In this document: positions 1-12,000 of the stretch, one piece after another | How positions within the stretch are numbered: the stretch's first letter is position 1 | Layout of the letters: each line of letters starts with the position of its first letter | NCBI GenBank assembly: GCA_016808115.1 | Contig: JAEQBH010004558.1 | Coordinates: forward strand, 124,001-188,000 | Direction of reading: 5' to 3' | DNA: 64,000 bases | Origin: Tetrastigma voinierianum | Lineage: Eukaryota; Streptophyta; Magnoliopsida; Vitales; Vitaceae | The notes under the pieces: generated by a model | Database searches by the model: none | Seen by the model: the letters and a program-made list of their open reading frames with translations, nothing else | Told to the model about the DNA's origin: nothing | Position numbers and translations under genes: made by a program

Positions 1-1684
1 TGCTTGATCATTTCATTTTATCTTTGCCCAATATAATTCAGGGTTTCCTCAAACTCACCCTGGGCAGATTACATCATGATCAGGTTTTTGTTGATCATAT
101 CCAAGCTGTCAGTCCAGCATTTCTCCCTGTAGTTTAGGGTGCCCTCGATTTCCTTATACATTTTTTTTCTATCAAAGTTATGATTTCCTTTTGATGTTCC
201 TTGTAAAAATACCCAAAGACATCTGCCTTCTGCAACAAGTTCTTCTCCATGCATCTTCCCTCTCCCTCATTATTTTGATTAGCTCACTATCTCTTCTGAG
301 CTGATCAAAGAGAAAGGCATCTTCTCTTGCCTTCAGCTCTGTACTCAGCTCTTGTTCTCTTAGTTCCCATCTACTCTTCCATTCCTCATCTCTCTACTTT
401 AGGGTTTCCTCTAAGTTCTGGTGCCTCCTTTTCAACTCAGCATCCATATACTCATTTCTGAGTTATAGTTGGATTTTTAGTTGGTTGTCCCTTTCTTGCA
501 TTTCTTTTATTGTGGCTTTTACCACTTCTAGCATTGCATAGTTGTTACTTAGAGGTTCTGAGCCTTCAGCATGGTCTTGGTGGACTTGTCGCACTTCAGG
601 GGAGAAGGTCAGTACTATGCTCACACATCTCTGCCTCTATTGGAGCTCTAGAGCTTCAATTTCAGGCTGTGGCTACTGTTTTTCTGCTCGTTCTTCTTCT
701 TCTCTTACAGGTTCTACCTGTCTTCCCCTACCTCTGTTTTTAGGCCCCTTTGTGATTCTTGTAAGTATTAGGGGTGATGTCTTGGGACAATTCTCTTCTT
801 CTTCCTAGTCTCCTTGGACACCACCCAAGATATAGAGCCTCGAGTTCAGAGTTAGGTGTGGAATCAGCCCCTTGTATCTCCTCTGTAATAACTCAAAATG
901 AGTTTTCTATTATGTTACCTATACTGAATTTATACCCCTTGAGGATGGGATATAACAATACTACCTCTTTCTCCCTGACTGTGCATAAATGGTTGAAGGT
1001 CAGAATGACTCATGATAAAAAATAAAACCACACCTTTGCTGGTTCAGTCAATGCTCCTCTAGCGATGGACTCATGTGGGTTTTTCCTGGTGCCGTTCCAC
1101 TTTCCCTTGCCATCAGTCAACAGGTTTACAATCTTTTGGAAGTCAGGTGCTTTCACCAGTCTTTTGAATTTCAACCGATTCTTCCTCTCCTGAAGATTGT
1201 AAGTTTGGTCAATCTGTTCTCTATTAAAGGATATCCATTTCCCTCTCACGTAGACGACCTTATCCTTCATCCATACCATATTTGCATAGAACTCCTTCAC
1301 CACATCTACGAATCCCGGAGCTTTGTGCTCGCATAACAGATGTCATCCCTTGCTTTTGACCAGCTCTTAGAATGGAGAAGCCCACTTGTTGAATCTTCTC
1401 TCCCCTATGAATTCTCTGTGTTGAAGTTTATCTCTCTCGACAATATAAGCCATATCAGAGACCCAGTCACTAGATTTTTATTCGTTGCTCTCCGCTTCTT
1501 CATTTCCTCTTTTCCTCTTTCTAGATTCTTCCACTGTCTGCTCAAGTTCTTCGTTTACTTCAGCCCTTTCTTCATCTTTCCCTGCTGCTGCCTAAGTGGC
1601 TTGAACTGTTTCATTCTCCAACTCAGCATATTCTTCCATGATTTCATTGAGGTTTGGAACCAGGTTTGTGGGCTCGGACATCAT
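1..1684 (-). pseudogene. Transposase_32-like post-pol ORF, broken (RE-H copy)
   Basis: The start is the ATG at 1684, opening MMSEPTNLVPNLNEI. One frame runs from 1684 to beyond 1010 with only in-frame stops (1592-1594, 1478-1480, 1367-1369, 1010-1012). It contains the block GWHLLCEHKAPGFVDVVKEF, then FYANMVWMKDKVVYVRGKW, then EPAKVWFYFLS and LLYPILKGYKFSIG. This order is typical of the 'putative plant transposon protein' (Transposase_32, PF20167) domain. After a frameshift near 820 the C-terminal half (about 250-700) is charged and coiled-coil-like, for example LKAREDAFLFDQLRRDSELI. The end is cut by the window edge. Function of the family is unknown. Its position after pol in the two related elements suggests an accessory retroelement protein; it could also be a domesticated relative, but the stops argue against activity. 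Confidence 0.75.
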
Positions 1685-2311
1685 GAGAGAGCGATTTAGG
1701 GATCTAAGGTTTCGAACGAGTGAGAGAGATTCGATGAGGGAGACTGAATGATTTGAATGTTATGATGCAGATGACCCTTAAGTTTCCAAAACTTTTATAT
1801 TTATAGGCCAGAGATTTGTTTTGCTTCATTAATTGTCGTGACAAAATTTGACCTAAAGTTGTGCCGTCCTTTTTTTTTTCTTTTTTATTTGTGTCGCGAC
1901 ATAGAGAATTAATGTCTCGACATAAATATTTCACTTTATTTTAGATTAGGGTAATTCTTTGTCGCGACTAAGCAAAAACTGTCGTGACATGATTTTTGAG
2001 GTTCATGTTTGTTGTTCATCGCGATAGACAGAAATTATGTCTTGACAAACTTTTTCTTGTATGTGCCATTTTAGCACCAACTTTTTCGCGATACAAGGAA
2101 AGCATGTGACGACAGAAATTCCTACCACTTAGATGAGGTTTTATATTTTTCTTTATCGCGACAAGGATCACCAATGTTGCAACAAAGTTCAACCAGTGTC
2201 GCAAAATAACTTTCTCTGTCGCGACAGAGTTATGTTCTACCTCAAAATTTTTGCACATTTTCATACTTTCAACCATTCAACCCAAATGACATTATGCAAT
2301 AAAGTATTTTC
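1685..2311 (-). other. Noncoding region upstream of the RE-H post-pol ORF, with GTCGCGAC motifs
   Basis: No credible ORF. It holds GTCGCGAC at 1893-1900, a 16-bp perfect palindrome CTCTGTCGCGACAGAG at 2214-2229, and degenerate copies (TGTCGTGAC, TGTCTCGAC). The same motif precedes the equivalent ORF in RE-C and RE-G. The region ends where the RE-X LTR begins. Confidence 0.5.
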
Positions 2312-4465
2312 TATAACGCCCCAAAAATACCCTAGAATTTTTATAATAAAAATTCTTATATATTCCGGGTATAAATAGAACCAAACATGGGTTTTTTTGG
2401 GAATCTATTAAATGCTATATAATTGTATGACTAAATGTCAATTGAAAAGGATATATGATTGAATGTGATATACTAAGTGATTATGTGATTGAACATGGAA
2501 ATAACCCAAGTGTAAAAAGGGCAAAAAATGGAAATTTATAAAATGAAGACCTAAGAGTCAAATGATAAGCTTAAATGCTAATATGAAATAAATGATAAGT
2601 GAATGTGCAAATAAGGAGTCTAGTAAGATTTAAGTGAGAAAAATGGAAAATGGGATTTAATGAGCAAGCCAAATAAGGCTTAATGAAGGAAATGAACTTA
2701 AAGACCAAAAAGTTGTCTAAGGGCTCATTTGAGCAAAAATGTTTTTGGAGACAAGAGAGAGAGAGAAGAGCTAGGGTTGAGGAAAAATCAAAGTTGTGGT
2801 GGGAGATCATCCTCATTTTATGTTTCCAAGAGATTAAGGAGGAAGAAGGAAGCTAGGGCAAAGAGTTTCAAGAGATTCAAGGTATGAACCTAACCCTAGA
2901 AAGTTGTATTTAATGTTTGGGTTAGAAAAACCCTAATCCATCCATGGGATTTGCTCATGGTTGGTTTAGGATGATATTAAGATGTTATTGGGAGTGATTC
3001 CCATGTTTTGTTTTGGGATTTTGGAGTGATTTTGGAGAAAAATCGCAAAAGTACAAAAACTGGAAAATCTGGGCATTATAGAGTTCCTACGCCGCAGCGT
3101 TGGAAACCCATGCCGCGGTGTAGATATATGCTAAGGCGTGGGATACCCTCGCCGCAGCGAGGCCGAGGTGCCAAAATGGCACCCCTCGGGTAGGCCATGG
3201 CGTAGCATTGCTACGTCGCAATGTAGCTACTGTTCACAACGAGAAAATTTTTGGATTTGTGTTTTAGAAAACCTCATATTCATACACAAATAGTTTAAGG
3301 ACCCTAAATATGAAAATTGCATGAGTATTGAAAATGAATTGTTTATACAAGTGTACATATTGTACTTTATTTTGCTATAAAGAATTTGAACGCTCTTAAT
3401 ATAATGTTAACCATTTAATTCGCATTAAGGATATATTGGAATACCAATAAGGGTCAAATTAGCAGTATTGGGAACAAACGTATTGATGTGTCACGATCGG
3501 CAACCAGTAGGAATGATGTCGGTCTTGTTCTGGTGGTACAATAACCGATCGGCAGCCTAGTGAGACGAGCGTATTATAAAATAAATGTTTTTATATCGGC
3601 CAGTAGCCCAGTTGGACCGTGCTGGTGATTCCGATATCCTGTATACAAAAAACACATGTTAAATTCGTTAAGGGCATAACTAAATTGATTTTGAGATTGT
3701 TGACATGTTGGTATTGAAAAGCATGATTACAAATTGAAATGAAATGAGCATTGTGAAATGCATGATTTTGTTATAAATGATTTATTGCATATGAAAATTT
3801 ATATTTGGAATGATAAATTAACCATAAATGATTGTATATGAAATAAGTATGTGTATTGTATTGACATTGATCATCCAAAAGTTTGAAAGTTTTTTTTTGT
3901 AGAATTTCATGATTTGACTTAAACTGAAACCGAAGAATGGAATTGTATAGAACCACTAAGCATGCAAATGCTTAGCGTGTTGTTTTTATCAATGCTTGCT
4001 TGGTCAGAAGTGATAAGAGCGTGAATGAAGAGGATTGAAGGTCGAGGCTCGGAGTCATTTAGAAGTTCTGGTATGCTCTTGTCTGTCATCCTCCTGGTAC
4101 AGCATGGGTGTTTGTAAAGCAAAGAAGTTCAACTCGAGTATTTTTGTACTATATCTGGAATATGATTTTTGGATATTATGTTGTAAACGGCATAAAATTC
4201 CATTTTGATTTAAATACATAATTTTAAAATTGCATCAATTTGTAATTTTATGGGCTTGACCTAAATTGAAATCGCTTCCGCAAAGATTTGAGAATGAAAA
4301 CGCTTATATTAATGAAATGTATTTGAAAGGGCTTGTATGCCAACTGAAATGTAATGCTTTCGCGTGTTTTTGATAAATGATTTTGAAAAAGTGATATCTT
4401 GTGTCCGGAGCATCTCGGATCGGTCGGACCATGTCGGAATTAGGACCGGGAGAAGGGGTGCTACA
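2312..4465 (+). repeat. RE-X: 5' LTR of a chromovirus-like Gypsy element
   Basis: It begins TATAACGCCCC, a decayed TGTAACGCCCC start, and ends GCTACA at 4465. The end lies seven bases before a good initiator-Met PBS, which fixes the 3' edge and the orientation. The stretch is noncoding and AT-rich apart from C/G-rich patches at 3070-3240 and 3480-3640, where a GATCGGCA..CC..AGT motif repeats loosely. TATAAATA at 2370-2377 is possibly the promoter but lies unusually close to the LTR start. I see no matching 3' LTR in the window. The short minus ORFs inside are fortuitous. Confidence 0.7.
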
Positions 4466-5040
4466 CTTTTAGTGGTATCAGAGCCTAGGTTTAGGATGTT
4501 CTACAAAATGATTTTGAAAATTGTTTTGTAAATGATTTTGAAATTTTTTATGTATACATTACATTTGAATATAAAGGATGACATGACTTTGTTGCGGATC
4601 TTGTTAGTCTTAATAGGATAAGCATGGATGGTTTAGCTCCCCTTAGGGTGGAGGATGGTCAGGGGAATCGCCCCAAACAGTCCTACTAGTGTGGAAGGTG
4701 GGCAAGGGTCACATGCGCTACCAATGAATGAACCGAAACCTGCTGCAAGAATTTCTATTGATATCCTCCAGTAGAAAGCTCTAACACTGCAATGAGTAGC
4801 ACAACTTGATTCTCGATTACTGCTCAACTGATCACAGAAGCCTACATTGAGAGAGATGGCAAGGTACCGATCGGTAGATTTTACGGGAAGGGAAAGAAGA
4901 TGAGGGAATCATATATGTTGAGGTGGATCGGGACCGGCGGAGAATGCTAGTGCAAATGCATTGTACACCGGATGAGAGTTTGGAATGTTGCAACCATGTC
5001 ACTTTGGATAAATTTGGTTGATAAAATAATTTTTTCTTAA
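4466..5040 (+). pseudogene. RE-X leader and start of gag, truncated
   Basis: The ATG at 4624 opens MDGLAPLRVEDGQGNRPKQS and then meets a stop. Short open blocks follow in shifting frames, for example ITEAYIERDGKVPIGRFYGK near 4830-4890. The position just after the PBS is where a chromovirus gag begins, but I do not recognise a gag core. The rest is lost where RE-A starts near 5041. The gag call is inference from position. Confidence 0.35.
4473..4495 (+). other. Primer-binding site of RE-X (tRNA-iMet type)
   Basis: TGGTATCAGAGCC at 4473-4485 is complementary to the 3' end of plant initiator-Met tRNA. The match continues as TAGGTTT with one extra base. It sits seven bases after the LTR end. 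Confidence 0.85.
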
Positions 5041-7603
5041 TGTTCATGATTTAAAAATATAAGATTACAATGCATGACTTTGCAAGTGCCATAGTCATAC
5101 AAGTAGTAAATTTGAATGTAAGTCGGTATTATTCCACAAGATTGACAAAAATTAGAGATCAACTACTGGCCTCTTTGAAATTCTATGTGGCTTTGGACTA
5201 AAAACTCATAGTAAAAGTTTTATCTCAAAATAAAGATCCTAGACTATTTACTAACAGTTGAGCTAAAACAAAATAATAAAAAAAATAAATGAATAAAAAG
5301 TAAATGATAAGCTAAAAATATTGGTAGTCGGTTTCTGTGAGGCTTGAAAACTATCAAGAATTACAATAAACGATCAATTCCTAGCAGAAAATACATTGCT
5401 CCGTTTTATGTATGGATGCTGGGATTTGTCGAATTTCCTAAATTTTTCAATTGGATTTCTCCATATTCCTTTGGTTGGAAGCTCTTCTCTAGAAGACAAG
5501 GTCAAAATAACTACTTGTATTTCAATTCTCTTTGTAGATCTGGTCATTTTCTTTCATAATACTTCACACCCATTTCTTGATGGCAGTGAGGATCTTTGCA
5601 TTTCCTTCTCAAATTTTTGCAGTTTACCACTTAATTGGTGGCTCATCCTTCAGATCTATTGGTTCGTCCTTTCCCTTGATTAGATCTCAGCTAACACAGG
5701 GTTGGGAGCTTCCCTTTAGATTAAGGTGAACTCTCTGTTATTTATATTGTTAAATGCCCTCCCAGCAGTTATGAGCGAATGGGGGATTTATCAAAATGAA
5801 CTCAGAGCTGAAGTTCATCAATGAGTAGTCTAGCATACCAGTGAATGTTCGGCTCTCGGGAATCTCAGCTACATTGTCACGCAGAGGGAATCCTGGAAAT
5901 CGAACCAAGATATATTCCTCTTCATTGTGTACTACTATTGAACTTATCGATTAAAAAACGACACAGTAAGTAAATCCCAGCCCGAATAACTCCATCGTTT
6001 GCGAGAGAAAAGAGCGCAACTAATTATGCATCGAAATCAATGACTGCATTCAATTACTTCATTTACAATTAATGAAATGGGTACCGATCACGTCTGTACT
6101 TATGTCTTAATGAAACTAAGAAGAAATGAATTTAAATTTGTCTCCAGTTCTGGTGCTGGCGATAATTTTAAGAAGAGATCCTTGAAATAGAAATCGGCTC
6201 CACTCGTTTTACAGTTCGCAGTTCGAGATCCGAAAAAAATTCAAAAAGAAAGGCAATAAAATTAAAAAAAATAAAAGCTAAAATTTCTACTCTAGACTAT
6301 ACATGAGTTCCTCTCGTTCCATTTTTTAAAGGTAGTAAAAGACGGAAGCTACTTTATAATTGCTGCTTGTCTGTTACCTGTTGTCAAAAGAAATTGGGCG
6401 CGTCCTAAAAACTTAATGTGGAATTCTCAATAGAAAAGCCCAATTCACTATCTCAGGTCACAACCTCGGGTTGATGTCGCGACATGGATTCTCTTTATTT
6501 GATCTTGTTCGATTGAACCTTTGTTACTTAATATTTGCGACCGGGTTCTTGTTTGCTTTTGAATTAATGGTCGGCGTGTCGTTTGTTAATCACGACCTTG
6601 TTGGCTCAGTGCTTCTCAAGAGTTGATTTCGCGACCATAGTTTCACATCATGACTTCGTTGTCTTTCCCTTCTACTGCATTCTGAGTCACAACCTCAGTT
6701 TTTAGTTGCCACCTCCTTTTAGTTGTCACCACTTCAGTTATAAGTCAGGACTTCTTTTCCTTGTTCCACTGCACACCGAGACCTCACTTTTAGGTTGCGA
6801 CCATACTCTGTTTCTCTTTGCCTCAACTGGTCGTGACTTCCTTTTAAGTTGACCCTTTGTTCTTAGTCTCTTGTCTTCACATGTTTACGAACTTTAAGTT
6901 GCGACCTTAATAATTGAGTGTGACTACCTTCAGATAGTCTTGCACTAAGCTGGTCGTAACCTCAATTCTCAGTTGCAACCAGTTTCCTCATTCTACCCTT
7001 TATTCCAGGTCGTGACCTCAAGGTGATGTCGGGACCTTATGGTTGCTCTTTTCTGGTTGCATGTTATCCCAGTGGTTTTAAACAAAGTTGCGACCTGGAT
7101 TTCTGATGCTTATTGTGTCTTCAGGTCTCGACCTTAGTGATTGGTTGCGACCTCATTTGTATTCAATTGGCGTCGCGACATTAGAGTGGTGTCGCGACCT
7201 AAGATTCTTCCTTGATTAATTCCTTTTGTCTCAACCACACTTTCTTGGTAGCAACCTTTATCACTGGTTGCCTTGGTCATTCTGGTCGCCATTTAAACTT
7301 CAAGTCACAACTTTGTTTGAATAAGCCTTCTATTTCTTCCTCAAGGCTGGTCCTTCTCATGTCGTAACCTTGAATTAACTGAACAAACAAGCTGCTTGTC
7401 GCGACTCCTACTTTTAGTTGTGACCTCGTTTCTGCTCTTAGGCTGATTTTCCTGGTTTTTGCTTGGATTTTCGCTTCTGCTGTACTTTTCTACAAAAATT
7501 AAATTTGAGCAAATTACTGAGGTTTCTGTATATGAATCGACAATTAACTTGTAATAAACTAAGAAAGATGGATTAAAAAATCAAATGAGTTTTAGACTCA
7601 TCA
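5041..7603 (-). repeat. RE-A: 3' LTR of a family-1 Athila-like element, end truncated
   Basis: On the minus strand it begins TGATGAGTCTAAAACTCA at 7603, directly after a PPT. It aligns in order with the RE-C LTR (11727-14226) and the RE-G LTR (51791-54142), with shared blocks near 5080-5150 and 5690-5810. GTCGCGAC occurs at about 6476, 7172, 7191 and 7398 among many degenerate copies (GTCGTGAC, GTTGCGACC). The final about 290 bases found in RE-C and RE-G, which carry the PBS-like tandem units, are missing, so the edge near 5041-5080 is a breakpoint. Short ORFs inside (5344-5683) are not genes. Confidence 0.75.
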
Positions 7604-7617
7604 GAATTCCCAAACTT
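7604..7617 (-). other. Polypurine tract of RE-A
   Basis: On the minus strand AAGTTTGGGAATTC lies immediately upstream of the LTR start TGATGAG. It is a decayed form of the AAGTTTGGGGGAGTT tract of RE-G. Confidence 0.7.
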
Positions 7618-8325
7618 AAATTTTTGCTTGTCATAAGCAAAGAAAAAAAAATTGTTTGTCCTCAAATAATTAAACAAATTTTATTTTTTATTCACCAGTC
7701 TTTCTTATTCCACCTTGGCTTGAAATGGAGATAGCGACATCATTTATTCGGTTTCGATTCAAGAATAGTTTCCACTTCTATCACAAATTCCTTTATGAAA
7801 TAATGTATTTAAACAGTTTATTCAAAAAGTCTTGTTTTGTGTGTGTGTGCAGGTCTTCAATCTTTTTCATCTTCATGTTGAGATTACTTAATCTTCTGGG
7901 AGTCTCTTTAGAAAACTGGTCAAGGTCCCATAGGCTTGTTTTTCATATTGATCTCCACTAATGTAGGTAAATTCAACCGTCAAGATCAACAAGGTCTTTC
8001 AGGCTTGTAATGTTGGGCTTAGGTAATTGGGTAGATAATGGGAAAAAATTTAAGTTACCGTCAGCTGATTTCTTTTTCTTTGTACTTATTGCCTTGACTT
8101 TCATATACAGCTGCTTTTTGTACTTGTTGATTCTCCTCAATCTTGACCTGATTCATCTTTTTGAAATATTTTGATGGCATTTTGATTTCCACTTGCACTT
8201 TATTCAGGTTAGTTCCCTTGTTCTATAACTCTTTTGCTTCTGTTTTTCTAAGAATGGGAATAGTGTAATGTTTTGTCTTCTTAGGATTTCTATTACCCTT
8301 AGAGAAATTTGGGCTAGTAACTCCC

Positions 8326-8363
8326 ATACCAGTTGGTATTAGGGTACAAGGTGTTAAAACACC
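8326..8363 (-). promoter_or_regulatory. Twin-hairpin block in the RE-A 3' UTR
   Basis: ATACCAGTTGGTAT (8326-8339) and GGTGTTAAAACACC (8350-8363) are each six-base perfect inverted repeats around two-base loops, ten bases apart. RE-C has the same two stems at 23364-23401 with different loops. RE-G has decayed forms near 54868-54914. Confidence 0.5.
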
Positions 8364-8390
8364 CCCCACGAGCTTAATTGTTCAAAGGAA

Positions 8391-8395
8391 ATAGG
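8391..8395 (+). repeat. Target-site duplication of RE-B, left (ATAGG)
   Basis: ATAGG directly precedes the RE-B LTR start. The same five bases directly follow the RE-B 3' LTR at 39328-39332. Confidence 0.85.
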
Positions 8396-8714
8396 TGATT
8401 AGTGCCCGAAAAGTGCTATTTTGAACCCTATTCAAGATAGGTTTTGGGTGCTTTTTGTGCACTAATCATATCAATTAAGCCAATTGACGTGTGTAGGTCC
8501 ACTTGGTACCACTGATGCCATTTTGAGTTTGTTTTTGGTAATTTTGCAGGTCTTTGCATGCCTCAGCCAATTAGTTCAAGTTTGATGTCAAGATATGTGC
8601 CGAATGCTGAGGATTCACAGTGTTTTCAACTATCAAAAATGAAGAAATTTGAAGTGGATGTGAAGAAAGAAGAATGCAGGAGATGCAGTAGCAAGCAGAA
8701 GAAACCAGGAATTT

Positions 8715-9060
8715 CGCTATAGGTGAAAGATTTAAGTGGGATAACGAATTTAGCAATCATAGCGAATTTCGCAACCCTAGCGAAATTTTAATTTGTGAAG
8801 ATTCATTCTAGGCTATCGAATTTCGGCTGGCTAGCGAGTGCGTATACAGCGAAATTTTCAATTGTATCTCATAAAAGTTTCTCTGGGGCTAATAGGAATT
8901 CAGTTGTTGTTAGCGAATTTCCCATTTTTAAGCTATCTCATGCAGAATTTAGCTGGAGCTAAGCGGGGACTAAGCTGAATATGAAATTCGCTAGACTATG
9001 AATTATGCTTATAATGAAATTTTAAGCTATCTTCAGCAATTTCTGCATGTGAAAATTCTG
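8715..9060 (+). repeat. AGCGAAATTTCGCT-type palindrome cluster, RE-B 5' LTR
   Basis: Many copies of GCGAAATT and AATTTCGC half-sites in both orientations, more decayed than in the 3' LTR (38050-38370). They lie upstream of the TATA box. Confidence 0.6.
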
Positions 9061-9173
9061 CTGTGTTTTGGTATACTTGATCCCAAACGACCACGTTTTG
9101 ATGTATTATAATTTTGACCCTTATGTAATCTCATATTTTAGGTATTTTTGTATTTTCACACTTTTAGTTTTGC

Positions 9174-9180
9174 TATATAA
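9174..9180 (+). promoter_or_regulatory. TATA box of the RE-B 5' LTR
   Basis: TATATAA followed by GCCCCTTCAACTTTG. The same element with the same surroundings is at 38477-38483 in the 3' LTR. Transcription would start about 30 bases downstream. Confidence 0.6.
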
Positions 9181-10018
9181 GCCCCTTCAACTTTGTAAAG
9201 AAAGCAACTTTTCATTAATACAGTTTCCCGCAGCTTTCATGTTAGGGTTTCATTTGCTCTCTTCTCTCTCCTCTTCATTTTCTCGGCTGCCAAACACCCC
9301 CCTTTAGGATGACAACTCAAGGGATGCTTGGCTAAGCCTCATAGCCTTGAAGATGAGGGTTGCTAGCTTGGTTTGGGGGCTACTACAGGTTGTCCTCTTG
9401 CTTTAAATGATACAAGTACTGCATTTATGGGTCCATATCTTCTAAACTAGGGTTTATTGCCATTTAATGTTGTTCCTTTGGTCAATACTTGCCATGCTAG
9501 GGTTGATGCATGTAATGCTAGATACATGATCCTTTAGATATCATTACGAGCCATTGAAATGAGGTTAAATGCTAGGTTTTAAAGCTAGATAGGACTTTGA
9601 ATGCATAATACTTAAAATTTAGACTCAAATAGGAGTAGTTCTAGGGTTAGGTTTTATAGCTAAACAAAGATGTCCAGTTTGAAGACTTTGACTGTATTGT
9701 TTTCCTAATGCGAGAAATAACTTGGACACTTTATTAGCCCATGTTATCAGCTAGTGACCCGAGCCTTGAGTTACCATTTCACACTTCACTCTGTATTCTG
9801 ATCGTTCCATTGAACAAATAACCTCCTTGTTTTAACGAATCCACAAATCCAAACAAAAGCCTCGCCATTTTCACACACTGATGCAAATCACTCGTGGGAT
9901 GAAACACATCCGTGTTAGACCACAGGCAGGTATCTTTCTGGTAGCTGACTACGGCGGTAGGAGGAACATGAAACAAATATTGTTGATTCGGCTCACCCTG
10001 CAGGTAGCGCGAATCAAA

Positions 10019-10036
10019 TGGCGCGGATTCATAGGG
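10019..10036 (+). other. Probable PBS of RE-B, decayed
   Basis: TGGCGCGGATTCATAGGG starts two bases after the LTR. The first six bases match the tRNA-Asp PBS seen intact in RE-C. The rest does not, so the tRNA is uncertain. Confidence 0.35.
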
Positions 10037-10307
10037 ATGGTGCCAAACTCGTATGATGAGTTGGTAGCATTGCTTGTAATCCACATTACAAGTGTAGGTT
10101 ACGATTTAATCCTTTTTGATTTCATTAGCCCATGGCTAACGAGGTTTCACTACTTGGAAGTGCGCACTTTGTTTGTTCCTCCTGATGGGTTTTGTTTTAA
10201 CTAACTGCTTGACCTCTTTAGTGTTGTGTTCTTTGTTGTGTCTAATTTTGTGTAACATGTGTTTTATGCGACATTAGGATAGAGGAATATCGAATTGGAG
10301 TGCAAGA

Positions 10308-11726
10308 GTGAGTACACCAGTTGAGCAAAGTTGTGAAGTCAGTGTACACAATGATCAAATGGATCCTCTACCTGAAGAACAACAAAGTCAGCAGGGTACC
10401 CCAGTGAATCCAACAACTTATAGATCAATGAGGGATCATATACACCTTCCTAGATTTAGTGCTCTCTTCTGCATCATACCTCCTGCTGAGGAAGTAGCAG
10501 TGAGACCCTACCTAGTGCCCCTGCTTCCCACCTTTCATGGTATGGAGAATGAAAATCCATATTCACACATACGGGATTTTTAGGAGGTATACTACTTAAG
10601 GAAGGTAAAACCGACATGGATTTTCTCGAAATTTGAAAGCATTCCCCACGACATTGAAGATGACCAGGTGAAGCCATTCATTGAGGTCGGGACGATTAGA
10701 AAGTGGGCGATCTTGGCTGAAGTGAAGAATTTCTTCGGCCACCAGCCAAGATAGCAGTTTGAAAAGACAGATCTATACCTACTCGACCTATGACAGTGAT
10801 AAATTTTATCAGTGTTGGGAAAGATTCATGGAAACCATCAATGCATGCCCACACCATGGTTTTGATACATGGATGCTAGTGAACCACATGATGAGTACGT
10901 CTCGTCGATAGACGACTATTGGAAACCATGTGTGGGGGTGACTTTTTAAGCAAACACCAAGATGAGGCCATGGACTTTTGAACTATGTAGCTAAAACCTC
11001 TAAGGTATGGGATGAACCGAATCCAAGGGAAGCCGAAAGATTAAGACCTTCGAACTACCAAAGGGGGGGCATGTATGCACTTGCAAAAGACACATAGATG
11101 AAAGCAAAACTGACCACTTTAACTCGAAGATTGGAGGAGCTGGAAATGAGAAATCGGCTATGAATGAAGCGACAAGTAGTTATACGTACTGATCTTCTTG
11201 CTTCAATTGTCGAGTCGAATGAGTACATACTGGGTAACATATCGAGCTTGCCCATATTCTGAATCAAAACAAGCCACCCATAAATGCCCCATATGGCAAC
11301 ACTTACAACCCTAATTGGAAAAATCATCCAAACCTGTCATGGAAGCCAAAAACCCGGTTTAGCTCCACCTCAGCTTCATGGCTTGGCTGCTTACTTTCTT
11401 CTCTGATAGCGGCGATCCGAACAAGCGAAGTGGTAGGCACGTTTGTAGAACGAAGAGTCTTTGAATGTTCAAACTAATCAGAAAATTGAAGAATTCGAGC
11501 TCACTCCAGCGGAAAATGGACAATATGCACTATGAGATCTCAGGTTGTCTGACCGGTGGGGATTCGAAAAAGGGAAGATTCTATCCCAGTCACATAAGGG
11601 AATGCATGAAATAGGCTCGACGAGTCTGAAGCGTAGAATTGATGAAGTCAAGCGGTGGTAGTTGTAAGAAGTGGTAAGCTGAGACCAACGGTCAGCTCGG
11701 CCAAATTAAGCCTGATGGCGGCAGGT
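10308..11726 (+). pseudogene. RE-B gag, broken and split from pol by RE-C
   Basis: The ATG at 10308 opens MSTPVEQSCEVSVHNDQMDP and runs 91 codons, through YRSMRDHIHLPRF and LVPLLPTFHGMENENPYSHI, the usual N-terminal part of this Gypsy gag. A frameshift follows. Later blocks are recognisable: METINACPHHGFDTWM near 10828-10880 (capsid region) and INAPYGNTYNPNWKNHPNLS near 11280-11340, just before the protease linker. The product was the structural capsid protein of virus-like particles. It ends at 11726 where the RE-C LTR inserts, and pol resumes at about 24115. There are many stops and small indels. Confidence 0.8.
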
Positions 11727-12000
11727 TGATGAGCTTAAAAGTCATCTCTTTTTAGTCCATTTTTCTGTTTGTTTTTCATTTAAAAATAAATAATTACTAT
11801 GCAGAAAGATGAAGAAACTCACCAAATTATGATGCTGAAGGGAAAAGAAAGAAAGAAGAAAATCGACAATAAGTGGATAAAAATGCGGAGTCAAAGGAGA
11901 GCGAAATAGAAAGCAATGTTTATTTGTTGATGCGATTTAAAGTCTAATCGATCAGGTTTTGAGTCCTTGACATCGAAAGATCGAAAGGAATTTGATGCAG

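Larger units (their letters stand above)
1..2311 (-). mobile_element. RE-H: remnant of family-1 Athila-like retrotransposon (post-pol part)
   Basis: A minus-strand fragment holding a post-pol ORF and the noncoding stretch that precedes it. The same arrangement occurs in RE-C (about 19.5-22.5 kb) and RE-G (about 55.8-58.7 kb), where both lie between integrase and the 3' LTR. The fragment is cut on one side by the window edge and on the other by the RE-X LTR starting at about 2312. Its pol and LTRs are not visible. Assignment to family 1 rests on protein similarity and on the shared GTCGCGAC motif. Confidence 0.6.
7618..8395 (-). other. RE-A 3' untranslated region, part 1
   Basis: Noncoding. 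It aligns with the RE-G 3' region (54158-54930) and, inverted, with RE-C (about 23350-24090), including the 'dense T run, GACAAGCAAAA, PPT' order. It carries the twin-hairpin block at 8326-8363. It stops at 8395, where RE-B inserted, and resumes at 39328. Confidence 0.7.
8396..10016 (+). repeat. RE-B 5' LTR
   Basis: 1621 bp, TG...CA. Co-linear with 37736-39327. It contains a cluster of AGCGAAATT / AATTTCGCT half-sites at about 8715-9060, a TATA box at 9174-9180, and a CT-rich transcribed part. The minus-strand and plus-strand ORFs near 9779-10204 span the LTR edge and are not genes. Confidence 0.9.
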
